Below, piece after piece: positions 43,133 to 50,522 of a DNA stretch of 64,000 nt. The notes under the pieces were generated by a model that was not told the origin of the DNA, made no database searches, and was given only the letters and a program-made list of their open reading frames with translations. The position numbers and the translations under genes are program-made. Each line of letters begins with the position of its first letter. Position 1 is the stretch's first letter. This DNA is from Herpetosiphon aurantiacus DSM 785. GTDB taxonomy: Bacteria; Chloroflexota; Chloroflexia; Chloroflexales; Herpetosiphonaceae. The stretch lies in contig CP000875.1 in the NCBI GenBank assembly GCA_000018565.1, forward strand, positions 4,107,199-4,171,198. The letters are read 5' to 3'.

Positions 43133-44238
43133 TTCAAACAATTGATGTTACAACCTTGCAAACTTGGCTGAGCCAAGGCCAATCGGTAAGCGTGCTCGAT
43201 GTTCGGCCTGAGGCCGATTGGCAGGAATGGTCAATTCCGCAAAGTGTCCATGCTGAGGCTTATCACGATTTAAAGGCTGGTCAACTGGCTCCAGCCCTGC
43301 AAAACCTCAATCTGCCCCAAAACCAGCCAATTGTGACGGTTTGTGGAATGGGCAAGATGAGCCTGGTTGCCGCCGAACAACTCCAAGCGCGAGGCTATCA
43401 GGTCTATTCGTTGGCTGGCGGGATGCAAGCATGGAGCCTAGCTTGGAATAGTGCGCAACTACCGACGTTAGCAAATGGCACTGAAATTATCCAAATTCGG
43501 CGGACAGGCAAAGGTTGTCTTTCATACCTAATTGGTTCGCAAGGCCAAGCGTTGGTAATCGATGCCAGCCTTGATCCAGCGGTTTATCTGCAACTAGCGC
43601 AAGCGCGTGGCTGGCAGCTTCAGGCCGTTTTGGATACGCATATTCACGCCGATCATCTTTCACGTTCACGTCAATTGGCCGAATTGAGTGGTGCAACCTT
43701 TTACCTGCCCGCCAATCAACGCAACAGTGGCGTATACCAGCCAATCAGCGCCAATATGCAAATTCAACTTGGAGCTGCCACAATTCAGGCCTTAGCTACG
43801 CCTGGCCATACTTGGGAAAGCATGAGCTATTTGCTCGATGGTAGTCATCTTTTTAGTGGCGACACGCTGTTTTTGGCGGCGGTTGGGCGGCCCGACCTCG
43901 AAGCCCAAGCCGCTGAAGCGCAACAACGAGCCAGTGCCCTATACCAAAGCTTGCAAACAATTTTGGCGCTTGATCCTGCAAGCATTATTTTGCCAGGCCA
44001 CACCAGCAAACCAGTTGCCTTTGATGGTGTGCCAATTATGGCGAGTTTGGCTGAGGTGCAGACAGCAACACCTCGTTTAGCCCAAACTGAAGCTGAATTT
44101 GTGGCGGGATTAACCGCTGTGCGCCCAGCAACGCCGCCGAATCATCAAACGATTGTCCAGTTGAATCAGGCTGGAGCCGCGCTACCCGACGATCTCATCA
44201 CCCTCGAAGCTGGAGCCAACCGCTGTGCTATCGCCTAA
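43129..44238 (+). CDS. rhodanese-MBL fusion (persulfide dioxygenase-like)
   Basis: The 369 residues contain an N-terminal rhodanese domain (about 5-105) with active-site CGMGKMS, then a metallo-beta-lactamase domain with DTHIHADHLSR, ATPGHTWESMSY, FSGDTLFLAAVGRPDLE and ILPGHTS. These match ETHE1/CstB-type persulfide dioxygenases, which oxidise glutathione or low-molecular-weight persulfides to sulfite. The rhodanese-first order is the reverse of many fusions. The ATG overlaps the previous stop. Likely cytoplasmic sulfide/sulfane sulfur detoxification. Confidence 0.9.
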   Translation: MIQTIDVTTLQTWLSQGQSVSVLDVRPEADWQEWSIPQSVHAEAYHDLKAGQLAPALQNLNLPQNQPIVTVCGMGKMSLVAAEQLQARGYQVYSLAGGMQAWSLAWNSAQLPTLANGTEIIQIRRTGKGCLSYLIGSQGQALVIDASLDPAVYLQLAQARGWQLQAVLDTHIHADHLSRSRQLAELSGATFYLPANQRNSGVYQPISANMQIQLGAATIQALATPGHTWESMSYLLDGSHLFSGDTLFLAAVGRPDLEAQAAEAQQRASALYQSLQTILALDPASIILPGHTSKPVAFDGVPIMASLAEVQTATPRLAQTEAEFVAGLTAVRPATPPNHQTIVQLNQAGAALPDDLITLEAGANRCAIA

Positions 44239-45442
44239 AGCTCATCCTGCGATCAACCAAACTGGCTTACGCGCCAATCTTGGTCAATTTAGCCTGCTGA
44301 TGCTGATCAACGCTATGGTCGGCGGCATGATTGGTCTAGAACGCACGATCTTGCCAATTCTTGGCAGCCAAACCTTTGGCCTGAGCAGCACCACCACTGT
44401 GTTGAGTTTTATCATCAGTTTTGGCTTGGTCAAAGCCTTAATGAACTTGATCGCCGGGGTTTTGGCTGATCGCTATGGGCGCAAACGAATTTTGGTGTTG
44501 GGTTGGCTGGTAGGCTTGCCAGTACCATGGATGTTGATTTATGCCCCAAGTTGGGGCTGGATCGTTGCCGCCAATGTGTTACTTGGGATCAACCAAGGCT
44601 TAGCTTGGTCGATGGCAGTCGTGATGAAAATTGATTTGGTAGGGCCACAACAACGCGGGTTTGCAGTTGGCCTCAACGAATTTACAGGCTATATGGCGGT
44701 TGCCATCACCGCTTGGCTAACTGGCTATTTAGCTAGCAGCTATGGCGTGCGGCCCGTGCCCTTTTATCTTGGCATCGGCTATGCCATCATTGGCCTAGGG
44801 CTATCGATTGGCTTGGTACGCGAAACCCATGGCTTGGTGCAGCAAACCACCAGCACGAATAGCAATTTCTGGCAGCTTGTGCAGCAAACATCATGGGGCA
44901 ATCGCACCTTGTTTGGAGCTAGTCAGGCAGGCTTGATCAACAACCTTAACGATGGCATGGCTTGGGGCATTTTGCCGCTGTTTTTCGCTAGCTATGGGCT
45001 TGAGCTGCCAGCGATTGGCTTGCTCAAATTTATGTATCCAGCGGTTTGGAGCGTTGGCCAACTGATTACGGGGCCACTCTCCGACAAACTTGGGCGCAAA
45101 GCGCTGATTGTGCAGGGAATGTTGCTGCAAGCCGCTGCCTTGGGCTTGATTGTCAACACCACTAGTTTTGGTTGGTGGTTGCTGAGCAGCATTGGTTTGG
45201 GCATTGGCACGGCTATGGTCTACCCAACATTGATCGCCGTGGTTAGCGATAATGCAACTCCAGCCAGTCGCGCCAGAGTTTTGGGCATCTATCGCTTTTG
45301 GCGCGATCTTGGCTATGCAATCGGGGCATTGTTGGCGGGAATTATCGCCGATTGGCTGGGTATGGCGTGGGCAATTGGCTTGGTCGCAGGCTTGACCGCA
45401 ATTTCTAGCTTGTTGGCGCATTTGAATCTCAACAAAGCATAA
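44225..45442 (+). CDS. MFS transporter in the sulfur operon
   Basis: The 405-residue membrane protein has about 12 helices and the MFS motif-A loop GVLADRYGRKRILVLGW with a second copy GPLSDKLGRKALIVQG. The GTG at 44225 overlaps the end of the rhodanese-MBL gene by 14 bases, and GGAG lies 9 bases upstream. It may export sulfur species such as sulfite, but MFS substrates cannot be read from sequence. Confidence 0.88.
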   Translation: MLSPKAHPAINQTGLRANLGQFSLLMLINAMVGGMIGLERTILPILGSQTFGLSSTTTVLSFIISFGLVKALMNLIAGVLADRYGRKRILVLGWLVGLPVPWMLIYAPSWGWIVAANVLLGINQGLAWSMAVVMKIDLVGPQQRGFAVGLNEFTGYMAVAITAWLTGYLASSYGVRPVPFYLGIGYAIIGLGLSIGLVRETHGLVQQTTSTNSNFWQLVQQTSWGNRTLFGASQAGLINNLNDGMAWGILPLFFASYGLELPAIGLLKFMYPAVWSVGQLITGPLSDKLGRKALIVQGMLLQAAALGLIVNTTSFGWWLLSSIGLGIGTAMVYPTLIAVVSDNATPASRARVLGIYRFWRDLGYAIGALLAGIIADWLGMAWAIGLVAGLTAISSLLAHLNLNKA

Positions 45443-45445
45443 AAA

Positions 45446-45476
45446 AGCGCTGCTCGATGATTAATCAAGCAGCGCT
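45446..45476. terminator. terminator, sulfur operon
   Basis: A 9-bp perfect stem (AGCGCTGCT, 45446-45454, with 45468-45476) and 13-base loop. It is convergent with the DsbA gene. Confidence 0.8.
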
Positions 45477-45484
45477 ACCAGCAT

Positions 45485-46171
45485 TTATTTTGCGTCGTCG
45501 ATTGCACTTTGCAAAGCAGCTTGGCTGAGCGAGCTAACTTCTTTGCCATTGACGAAGAAGCTAGGGGTTCCCCGCACATTCAGCGCTTGGGCATCAGCAT
45601 TATCGCGCTCGATCTTTTGCATAATCTTGGGGTCGCTTAAATCTTTGGCAAACTGATCGCCATCTAGGCCCAATTCTTGGGCATATTGCAGCATCAGAGC
45701 AGTTTGTGGGGTTTGTTTTTCGCCCCATTCGCTTTGTTTATTGAACAGCAACTCTTGCATTTCCCAATATTTGCCTTGGTTGCCAGCAGCTTCGGTTGCG
45801 GCAATCGCCAAGACCGAGTTGTTGTGCAAGGGGAAATAGCGCACGACTAAGCGCACATTATCGCCGTTTTGGGCCAGCACATCCTTGACAATTGGAAAGA
45901 AGGCGCGACACGATTCACATTCAGGATCAAGAAACTCAACAATCGTGACTGGCGCATCAGTTTTGCCCAAAACTGGACTATCAGGGTAGATCAAGCGCGA
46001 AACATCGACGGTTTGGGCTGGCTCGGCTCCGGCTTTGGTCAACATCACCACCGCCACAATCAACAAGACTGGCACACTCAACCAAAGCAACATCTTAACT
46101 TCACGCGGCAAGCCACCCTGAGGTTTGCGGGTGCGGGCTTGGCGTTTTTTGGTAGCAACAGATTTATTCAT
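45485..46171 (-). CDS. DsbA/BdbD-type thiol-disulfide oxidoreductase
   Basis: The 228 residues have a basic N-terminus, one membrane anchor (about 30-50), and a thioredoxin-like DsbA domain with the active site EFLDPECESCRAFFP (C-E-S-C) and the cis-Pro loop NVRGTPSFFVNGKEV. It should oxidise or isomerise disulfides of exported proteins. The ATG at 46171 has AAGGAG upstream. It overlaps the DsbB-type gene, its likely redox partner, by 8 bases. Confidence 0.92.
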   Translation of the reverse strand: MNKSVATKKRQARTRKPQGGLPREVKMLLWLSVPVLLIVAVVMLTKAGAEPAQTVDVSRLIYPDSPVLGKTDAPVTIVEFLDPECESCRAFFPIVKDVLAQNGDNVRLVVRYFPLHNNSVLAIAATEAAGNQGKYWEMQELLFNKQSEWGEKQTPQTALMLQYAQELGLDGDQFAKDLSDPKIMQKIERDNADAQALNVRGTPSFFVNGKEVSSLSQAALQSAIDDAK

Positions 46172-46658
46172 GATCAAGCTCCTTAGCAGGTTTAGCAAAT
46201 AGCAAAGCAACGGTGATGACGCTGAAGGCGACCCAAGCCAGCAGTGGAATCGTAATAAAGCCATACCAGTTGATCCAACGGGCAAGACACGAAACCCCCG
46301 CGCTGCACGGCGCAAGCTCAGCCGAAATTACGCCATAGGTCAGCAAACAGTGATAGCTAGCGACCAGCCAGCCACCAATACTCAACGGCAAGCCATACCA
46401 ACGCATGGCAGGATCGCGGCGAATAATCCCCACCGTCAGAATCAGCACCAGTGGATACATCAAAATCCGTTGATACCAACACAAGTTGCACGGCGGAAAG
46501 CCCTTAATCTCACTAAAATAGAGGCTGCCAAGCGTTGCAACAACCGCTTGAAGCCAAGCCAAATAGCCTAAGTTTTCGCGGACACGCTGTCCAAATGAAA
46601 TAGTTATGTGCTCATCAGGCTCGCTGAGCGCTGATGATTCGATTGCAGAGGGCTGCAT
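46164..46658 (-). CDS. DsbB/BdbC-type disulfide formation protein
   Basis: The 164 residues form four membrane helices with FPPCNLCWYQRILMYPL (C-N-L-C, the quinone-linked pair) and LAPCSAGVSCLARW, the second cysteine pair. DsbB/BdbC reoxidises its DsbA partner with quinone. It precedes the DsbA-like gene with overlap. Confidence 0.93.
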   Translation of the reverse strand: MQPSAIESSALSEPDEHITISFGQRVRENLGYLAWLQAVVATLGSLYFSEIKGFPPCNLCWYQRILMYPLVLILTVGIIRRDPAMRWYGLPLSIGGWLVASYHCLLTYGVISAELAPCSAGVSCLARWINWYGFITIPLLAWVAFSVITVALLFAKPAKELDHE

Positions 46659-46760
46659 AATATCCTTCTTTATTTAATGATGTGAATACCAGATCACGAC
46701 CAAATCAGCCTTGATCATCAACCATGATCAGGCAGATTGGACAATAAACTTAATGAAGGA

Positions 46761-47114
46761 TTAAATGCTTTTAGGCGGGGGGACGAGGAGGGCTAAACTG
46801 GGCGAGCGATAATTCAGCGGATCAGGCATCCAATGCAGTTGATCAGCCACCAGAATTAATTCGAATTGCGCAGAAACTGATAGAAATGGAGCGGCATGGC
46901 TAACACAAGCATCACTTGGCGACTCTGCCGGAGTAGAAATTGGCTGTTCGGCATGATGCTCATCGTTAAAACCTTGGTCTACTTGAGCCGCACATGGATA
47001 ATGATAGCTGATCAGAATTCGTGGCTGGCATGGCGCAAGCACCAACGGAATTAGCAGCAACACAATTGTGCTGAGCCACGTCATAGTGCGTAAAATGTGG
47101 AATTCATGCGCCAT
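46761..47114 (-). CDS. small secreted/anchored protein, twin of 47237 gene
   Basis: A 117-residue protein with an N-terminal membrane segment (about 12-29), a Cys/His-containing middle (SYHYPCAAQVDQGFNDEHH) and a C-terminus PSLALLVPPPKSI. The divergent gene at 47237 has the same layout: MAxE start, WLS-x-I-V-L-x-L-x-P helix, H-x6-YPC and a PPPK-(S/T)-(I/V) end. Function unknown; it might bind copper or another metal next to the disulfide system. Confidence 0.68.
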   Translation of the reverse strand: MAHEFHILRTMTWLSTIVLLLIPLVLAPCQPRILISYHYPCAAQVDQGFNDEHHAEQPISTPAESPSDACVSHAAPFLSVSAQFELILVADQLHWMPDPLNYRSPSLALLVPPPKSI

Positions 47115-47236
47115 ACAAATAACCTAACGTCCTTTTCGTTAACTACACTATACCAAAATCGGCTCAAAAGGCCAAATTTGGCGTTTTGCAATCGGTTTGC
47201 TATAGTACAGGTTGTGGTTAAAGAGGCGGAACACGC

Positions 47237-47584
47237 ATGGCATACGAGCAATCATTTTTAGGCTATTGTTGGCTAAGCAGCCTGATTGTGCTGATTTTGC
47301 TACCAATCGGCCAAGCCAACTACCATCAGCACCCACTTGGCTGGTGGTTTTACCCATGTATGCCGCACATTAACGATCTGCCCCAAGCAGAATCCGAAGC
47401 ACCGCTTTCACTTCCGTTTAACCCAATTGCCGAGCATGGGCATGGCCAACTAAGCTGGCTCGTGCCAAATCTATTGCTCGATTTAAGCCCACTCAAGCAA
47501 CGTTGGCGTTATTGGGAAACCCCGGTTTTGAATTATGCTATGTGGTTTCACCCGCGCTACGTGCCACCCCCAAAAACAGTTTAG
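47237..47584 (+). CDS. small secreted/anchored protein, twin of 46761 gene
   Basis: A 115-residue protein with an N-terminal membrane segment (about 10-28), then NYHQHPLGWWFYPCMPHINDLP with several His and one Cys, a Trp-rich middle and the end HPRYVPPPKTV. It is divergent from its twin and is followed by the YtkA-like and polyferredoxin genes. Likely regulated together with them. Function unknown. Confidence 0.68.
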   Translation: MAYEQSFLGYCWLSSLIVLILLPIGQANYHQHPLGWWFYPCMPHINDLPQAESEAPLSLPFNPIAEHGHGQLSWLVPNLLLDLSPLKQRWRYWETPVLNYAMWFHPRYVPPPKTV

Positions 47585-47654
47585 CCCATCCACACGTCGA
47601 ATATTTGGCCCAATGCCCACTGCTGTGGGGTATTTATTTTGAGGTTTTGCCATT

Positions 47655-48029
47655 ATGCTACGCTATACCCAGTTAATCTTGTTGAGCCTGATTTTAGTCA
47701 GTTTGCTTGGCTGTAGCCGCACGCCCAGCGATGATCCACGTTTGAACATCAGCCTTGAACAAACCCCAAGCACGATGGCGGTGCAAACCATTGTGTTGAG
47801 CATCAGTGATGGCGCAACGCCCCTGGAAAATGCCAAGGTACAAATTGAGGCCACCATGACGCACGCTGGCATGCCCTCGCAAATTGTGCAGCTGGAGCCG
47901 CTTGGCGCTGGTAAATATCAGGCGAACATTGATTTTTCGATGCTCGGCGAATGGGTGTTGATCGTCAACGTCACTGAATCCAACGGTGCTGTTATGCAAC
48001 GAACTTTGCCAGCCTTCAATATTCAATAG
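47655..48029 (+). CDS. YtkA/FixH-like lipoprotein
   Basis: The 124 residues carry a lipobox (SLLGC, Cys 20) and an immunoglobulin-like YtkA domain with ISDGATPLENAKVQIEATMTHAGMP and GKYQANIDFSMLGEWVLIVNV. FixH/YtkA domains take part in copper or haem-copper oxidase assembly in some bacteria. It is followed 13 bases later by the polyferredoxin gene. Confidence 0.82.
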   Translation: MLRYTQLILLSLILVSLLGCSRTPSDDPRLNISLEQTPSTMAVQTIVLSISDGATPLENAKVQIEATMTHAGMPSQIVQLEPLGAGKYQANIDFSMLGEWVLIVNVTESNGAVMQRTLPAFNIQ

Positions 48030-48042
48030 AGGGAGTTGAACA

Positions 48043-49455
48043 ATGCAACAGCTTCCAGCGATTGATTTGCTGAAATTGCCAGGCTTGCGCTGGCTAGGGC
48101 GTTGGCGCTATGCCCGTTTTGCGCTGCAAATGCCGCTATTTGCCATGGCCATGTTGATGGTTTGGGATGGCATGACTGGCGCTCAGTTGGCTCCCAAAAA
48201 TAGTGCCACCGTGCTGGTGTGGGTGCATTATCGTGGCTTTTTGATGTTGGCTTTGTTGGTGGTTGGCAATTTATTTTGTATGGCCTGCCCATTTATGTTG
48301 CCACGCAATCTGGCACGACGCTGGCTCAAACCACGCTTCAAATGGCCAAGCTGGTTGCGCAACAAATGGCTAACCACGGGATTATTGGTCGCATTTTTCT
48401 TTGTCTACGAGCGCTTTGATTTGTGGGCCTCGCCGTGGTGGACAGCTTGGCTGATTGTGGCTTATTTTGTGGCCGCCCTGCTGATCGATAGCAGTTTTCA
48501 GGGTGCGCCATTTTGTAAATATGTCTGTCCGCTGGGCCAATTTAATATGTTGAGTTCAACCCTCTCGCCAATCGAAGTAGCGGTGCGCCAGCCCCAACGC
48601 TGTCAAACCTGCCAAACCAAAGATTGCATTGTGGGGCGTGATGAGCAGCCAGGTTGTGAATTGTGGCTGTTTCAACCCAAAAAGGTCGGCAATCTCGATT
48701 GTACGATGTGTTTGGATTGTATTCATGCCTGCCCTCACGATAATATTGGCTTGCTAGCTCGCGTGCCAGGCCAAGAGCTAATCAGCCTAGAACCACGCTC
48801 AGGCATTGGCAAAATCGAACAACGCAGCGATTTTAGCTTGCTGATGTTGGTGTTTACATGGGGTGCATTGCTCAACGCCTTCGGCATGATCAGCCCAGTC
48901 TATAGCTTTTACAATTGGCTCACCAGCCAGTTTGCCATCAGCAGCGAAACATTCTTGCTAAGTGTAGTGTTTATCTTAGCCTTGGTGATTGAGCCAGTCG
49001 CTTTGTTGGGCGGGGCAGCATGGCTCTTTCGGCGGATTAGCGGCCATAGCGAACGCTTAATCGCGATCATCAATCGCTTTATGAAGGGCTTTTTGCCAAT
49101 TGGCATTGCCATGTGGACAGCTCACTATGCCTTTCACTTTATCATCGGCTTTTGGACGATTCTGCCAGTCTTGCGCTCGTTACTGGCCGAAGCAGGGATT
49201 AATTTTAGCTGGATGCCGGTAACGGGATTAAGCCCACTTGTGCCACAAGTGATGATCTACCCATTTCAAATCGGCATGATTCTGCTGGGCAGTGTGCTTT
49301 CAGCGGTGATTACATGGCAAACGACAACAACTCTCACCAAACAACGCCAGCAATTGGCTTGGCTGCCGTGGGCGCTGGTCATCGTAGCGATGGCTGGCAG
49401 TGCGATGTGGCTGCTAAGCCAACCAATGGATATGCGTGGGATTCTAGAAGGATAA
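48043..49455 (+). CDS. membrane 4Fe-4S polyferredoxin (FesM/CcoG/NapH-like)
   Basis: The 470 residues have about nine membrane helices and three groups of cysteines: FCKYVCPLGQFNMLS, CQTCQTKDCIVGRDEQPGC and CTMCLDCIHACPHD. The last two form at least one 4Fe-4S site in a soluble loop. It likely carries electrons between a membrane quinone pool and an outside acceptor. The YtkA-like lipoprotein and Ig-like exported protein on either side suggest assembly or copper handling for a respiratory enzyme. GGAG lies 9 bases upstream. Confidence 0.85.
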   Translation: MQQLPAIDLLKLPGLRWLGRWRYARFALQMPLFAMAMLMVWDGMTGAQLAPKNSATVLVWVHYRGFLMLALLVVGNLFCMACPFMLPRNLARRWLKPRFKWPSWLRNKWLTTGLLVAFFFVYERFDLWASPWWTAWLIVAYFVAALLIDSSFQGAPFCKYVCPLGQFNMLSSTLSPIEVAVRQPQRCQTCQTKDCIVGRDEQPGCELWLFQPKKVGNLDCTMCLDCIHACPHDNIGLLARVPGQELISLEPRSGIGKIEQRSDFSLLMLVFTWGALLNAFGMISPVYSFYNWLTSQFAISSETFLLSVVFILALVIEPVALLGGAAWLFRRISGHSERLIAIINRFMKGFLPIGIAMWTAHYAFHFIIGFWTILPVLRSLLAEAGINFSWMPVTGLSPLVPQVMIYPFQIGMILLGSVLSAVITWQTTTTLTKQRQQLAWLPWALVIVAMAGSAMWLLSQPMDMRGILEG

Positions 49456-49459
49456 TTGT

Positions 49460-50014
49460 ATGCAAACATTGCAACGCTGGATCATTCTTTTTCGTGGAAT
49501 GTTTATCGCCAGCTTGATTCTCGTGAGCCTTGTGCCATTGCGACCAGCAGCGGCGCATTTTGGCGAACCCTATACGGTGTTGTATGATCAAAAAATCGGT
49601 GAGTTTACGCTCTCGATGAAGGCCGACCCCGATGTGGGCACTGGCACGTTTTATAGCGATATTGAGCTACCAGCCAACATGAACGATGGCGAAGTAACGA
49701 TTGCGATTCAAGCGGTAGCCGATGCCAACAGCACCGGGCCAAGCAGTTCGAGCGCTAGTAGTCAAAGCAGCAGCCACAAAGCCAGCATCGAACAAACCAT
49801 CGAATTTGATCAAGAGGGCTATTGGACACTTGATGTAACCGTGACTGCGGGCGAGAGCACGGGTAAGCATCAATTTAAAGTGCTGGTCACCCCGCCATTT
49901 CCACCGTGGATCACCACGCTGATTTGTTTAGCACCATTTTTGGTGGTCGCGGCAATTTGGACCTTGACCATGCGCCGCAATGCCCTGCTCAAACAACAAC
50001 AATCTGAGAACTAG
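49460..50014 (+). CDS. exported beta-rich protein with C-terminal membrane anchor
   Basis: The 184 residues start with a signal peptide (cut near AAAHFGE) and have a Ser-rich insert (about 95-110) in an Ig-like fold (EGYWTLDVTVTAGESTGKHQFKVLV). A C-terminal helix (about 150-170) is followed by a basic tail. It begins 4 bases after the polyferredoxin stop and is certainly in the same operon. It may dock to the polyferredoxin. No named family is recognised. Confidence 0.78.
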   Translation: MQTLQRWIILFRGMFIASLILVSLVPLRPAAAHFGEPYTVLYDQKIGEFTLSMKADPDVGTGTFYSDIELPANMNDGEVTIAIQAVADANSTGPSSSSASSQSSSHKASIEQTIEFDQEGYWTLDVTVTAGESTGKHQFKVLVTPPFPPWITTLICLAPFLVVAAIWTLTMRRNALLKQQQSEN

Positions 50015-50522
50015 AAACATCAGGACAAGGAATCAGGGGCTAGGTTGGTTCATAGCATTAACAACCGCCAGCGTTCCCTCACCCCCTGTCCCCGCTCCCG
50101 CATGCGAGGGGGAACCGATCCATGCGTGCTCCCCTCGCCCGCCGCCGTGGGAGAGGGGCTGGGGGTGAGGGCATGAACCATGGTTGTCAACCGAATGAAC
50201 CATTACAGCTAGGGATTAGAAACCAGCCTTTGGTAAAGCTCTAGGCTATGGGCTATCGGAACATATCACAGCCCTTCAAAAGCCAAAGAACAGAGAGTAT
50301 AGAACATAGAACATAGGCATTGGAGATTGGTTGCTGGAGGTTGGGGATCGGAGCTGAATCGTTGGCAATAGACCATGCGTTTGGCTAGGATAATTGGTGG
50401 AATTCGGGCAATTCGTGGCTAAAAATAATCCTTCGCGATCTTCGCGTTCTTCGTGGTTTCATTCCTTCGTGCGCTTCGTGGATCAAAAAGGGGATCAGTT
50501 GCCCGATCCCCGATCCCCAAGC
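50015..50522. repeat. REP-like repeat and mosaic of short repeat words
   Basis: A REP-like inverted pair lies at 50077-50180. ATAGAACATAGAACATAGG (50297-50317), TTGGGGATCGGAG (50340-50352), CCTTCGCG-TTCTTCGTGG words (50431-50485) and GATCCCCGATCCCC (50503-50518) follow. No gene is seen. Confidence 0.75.
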
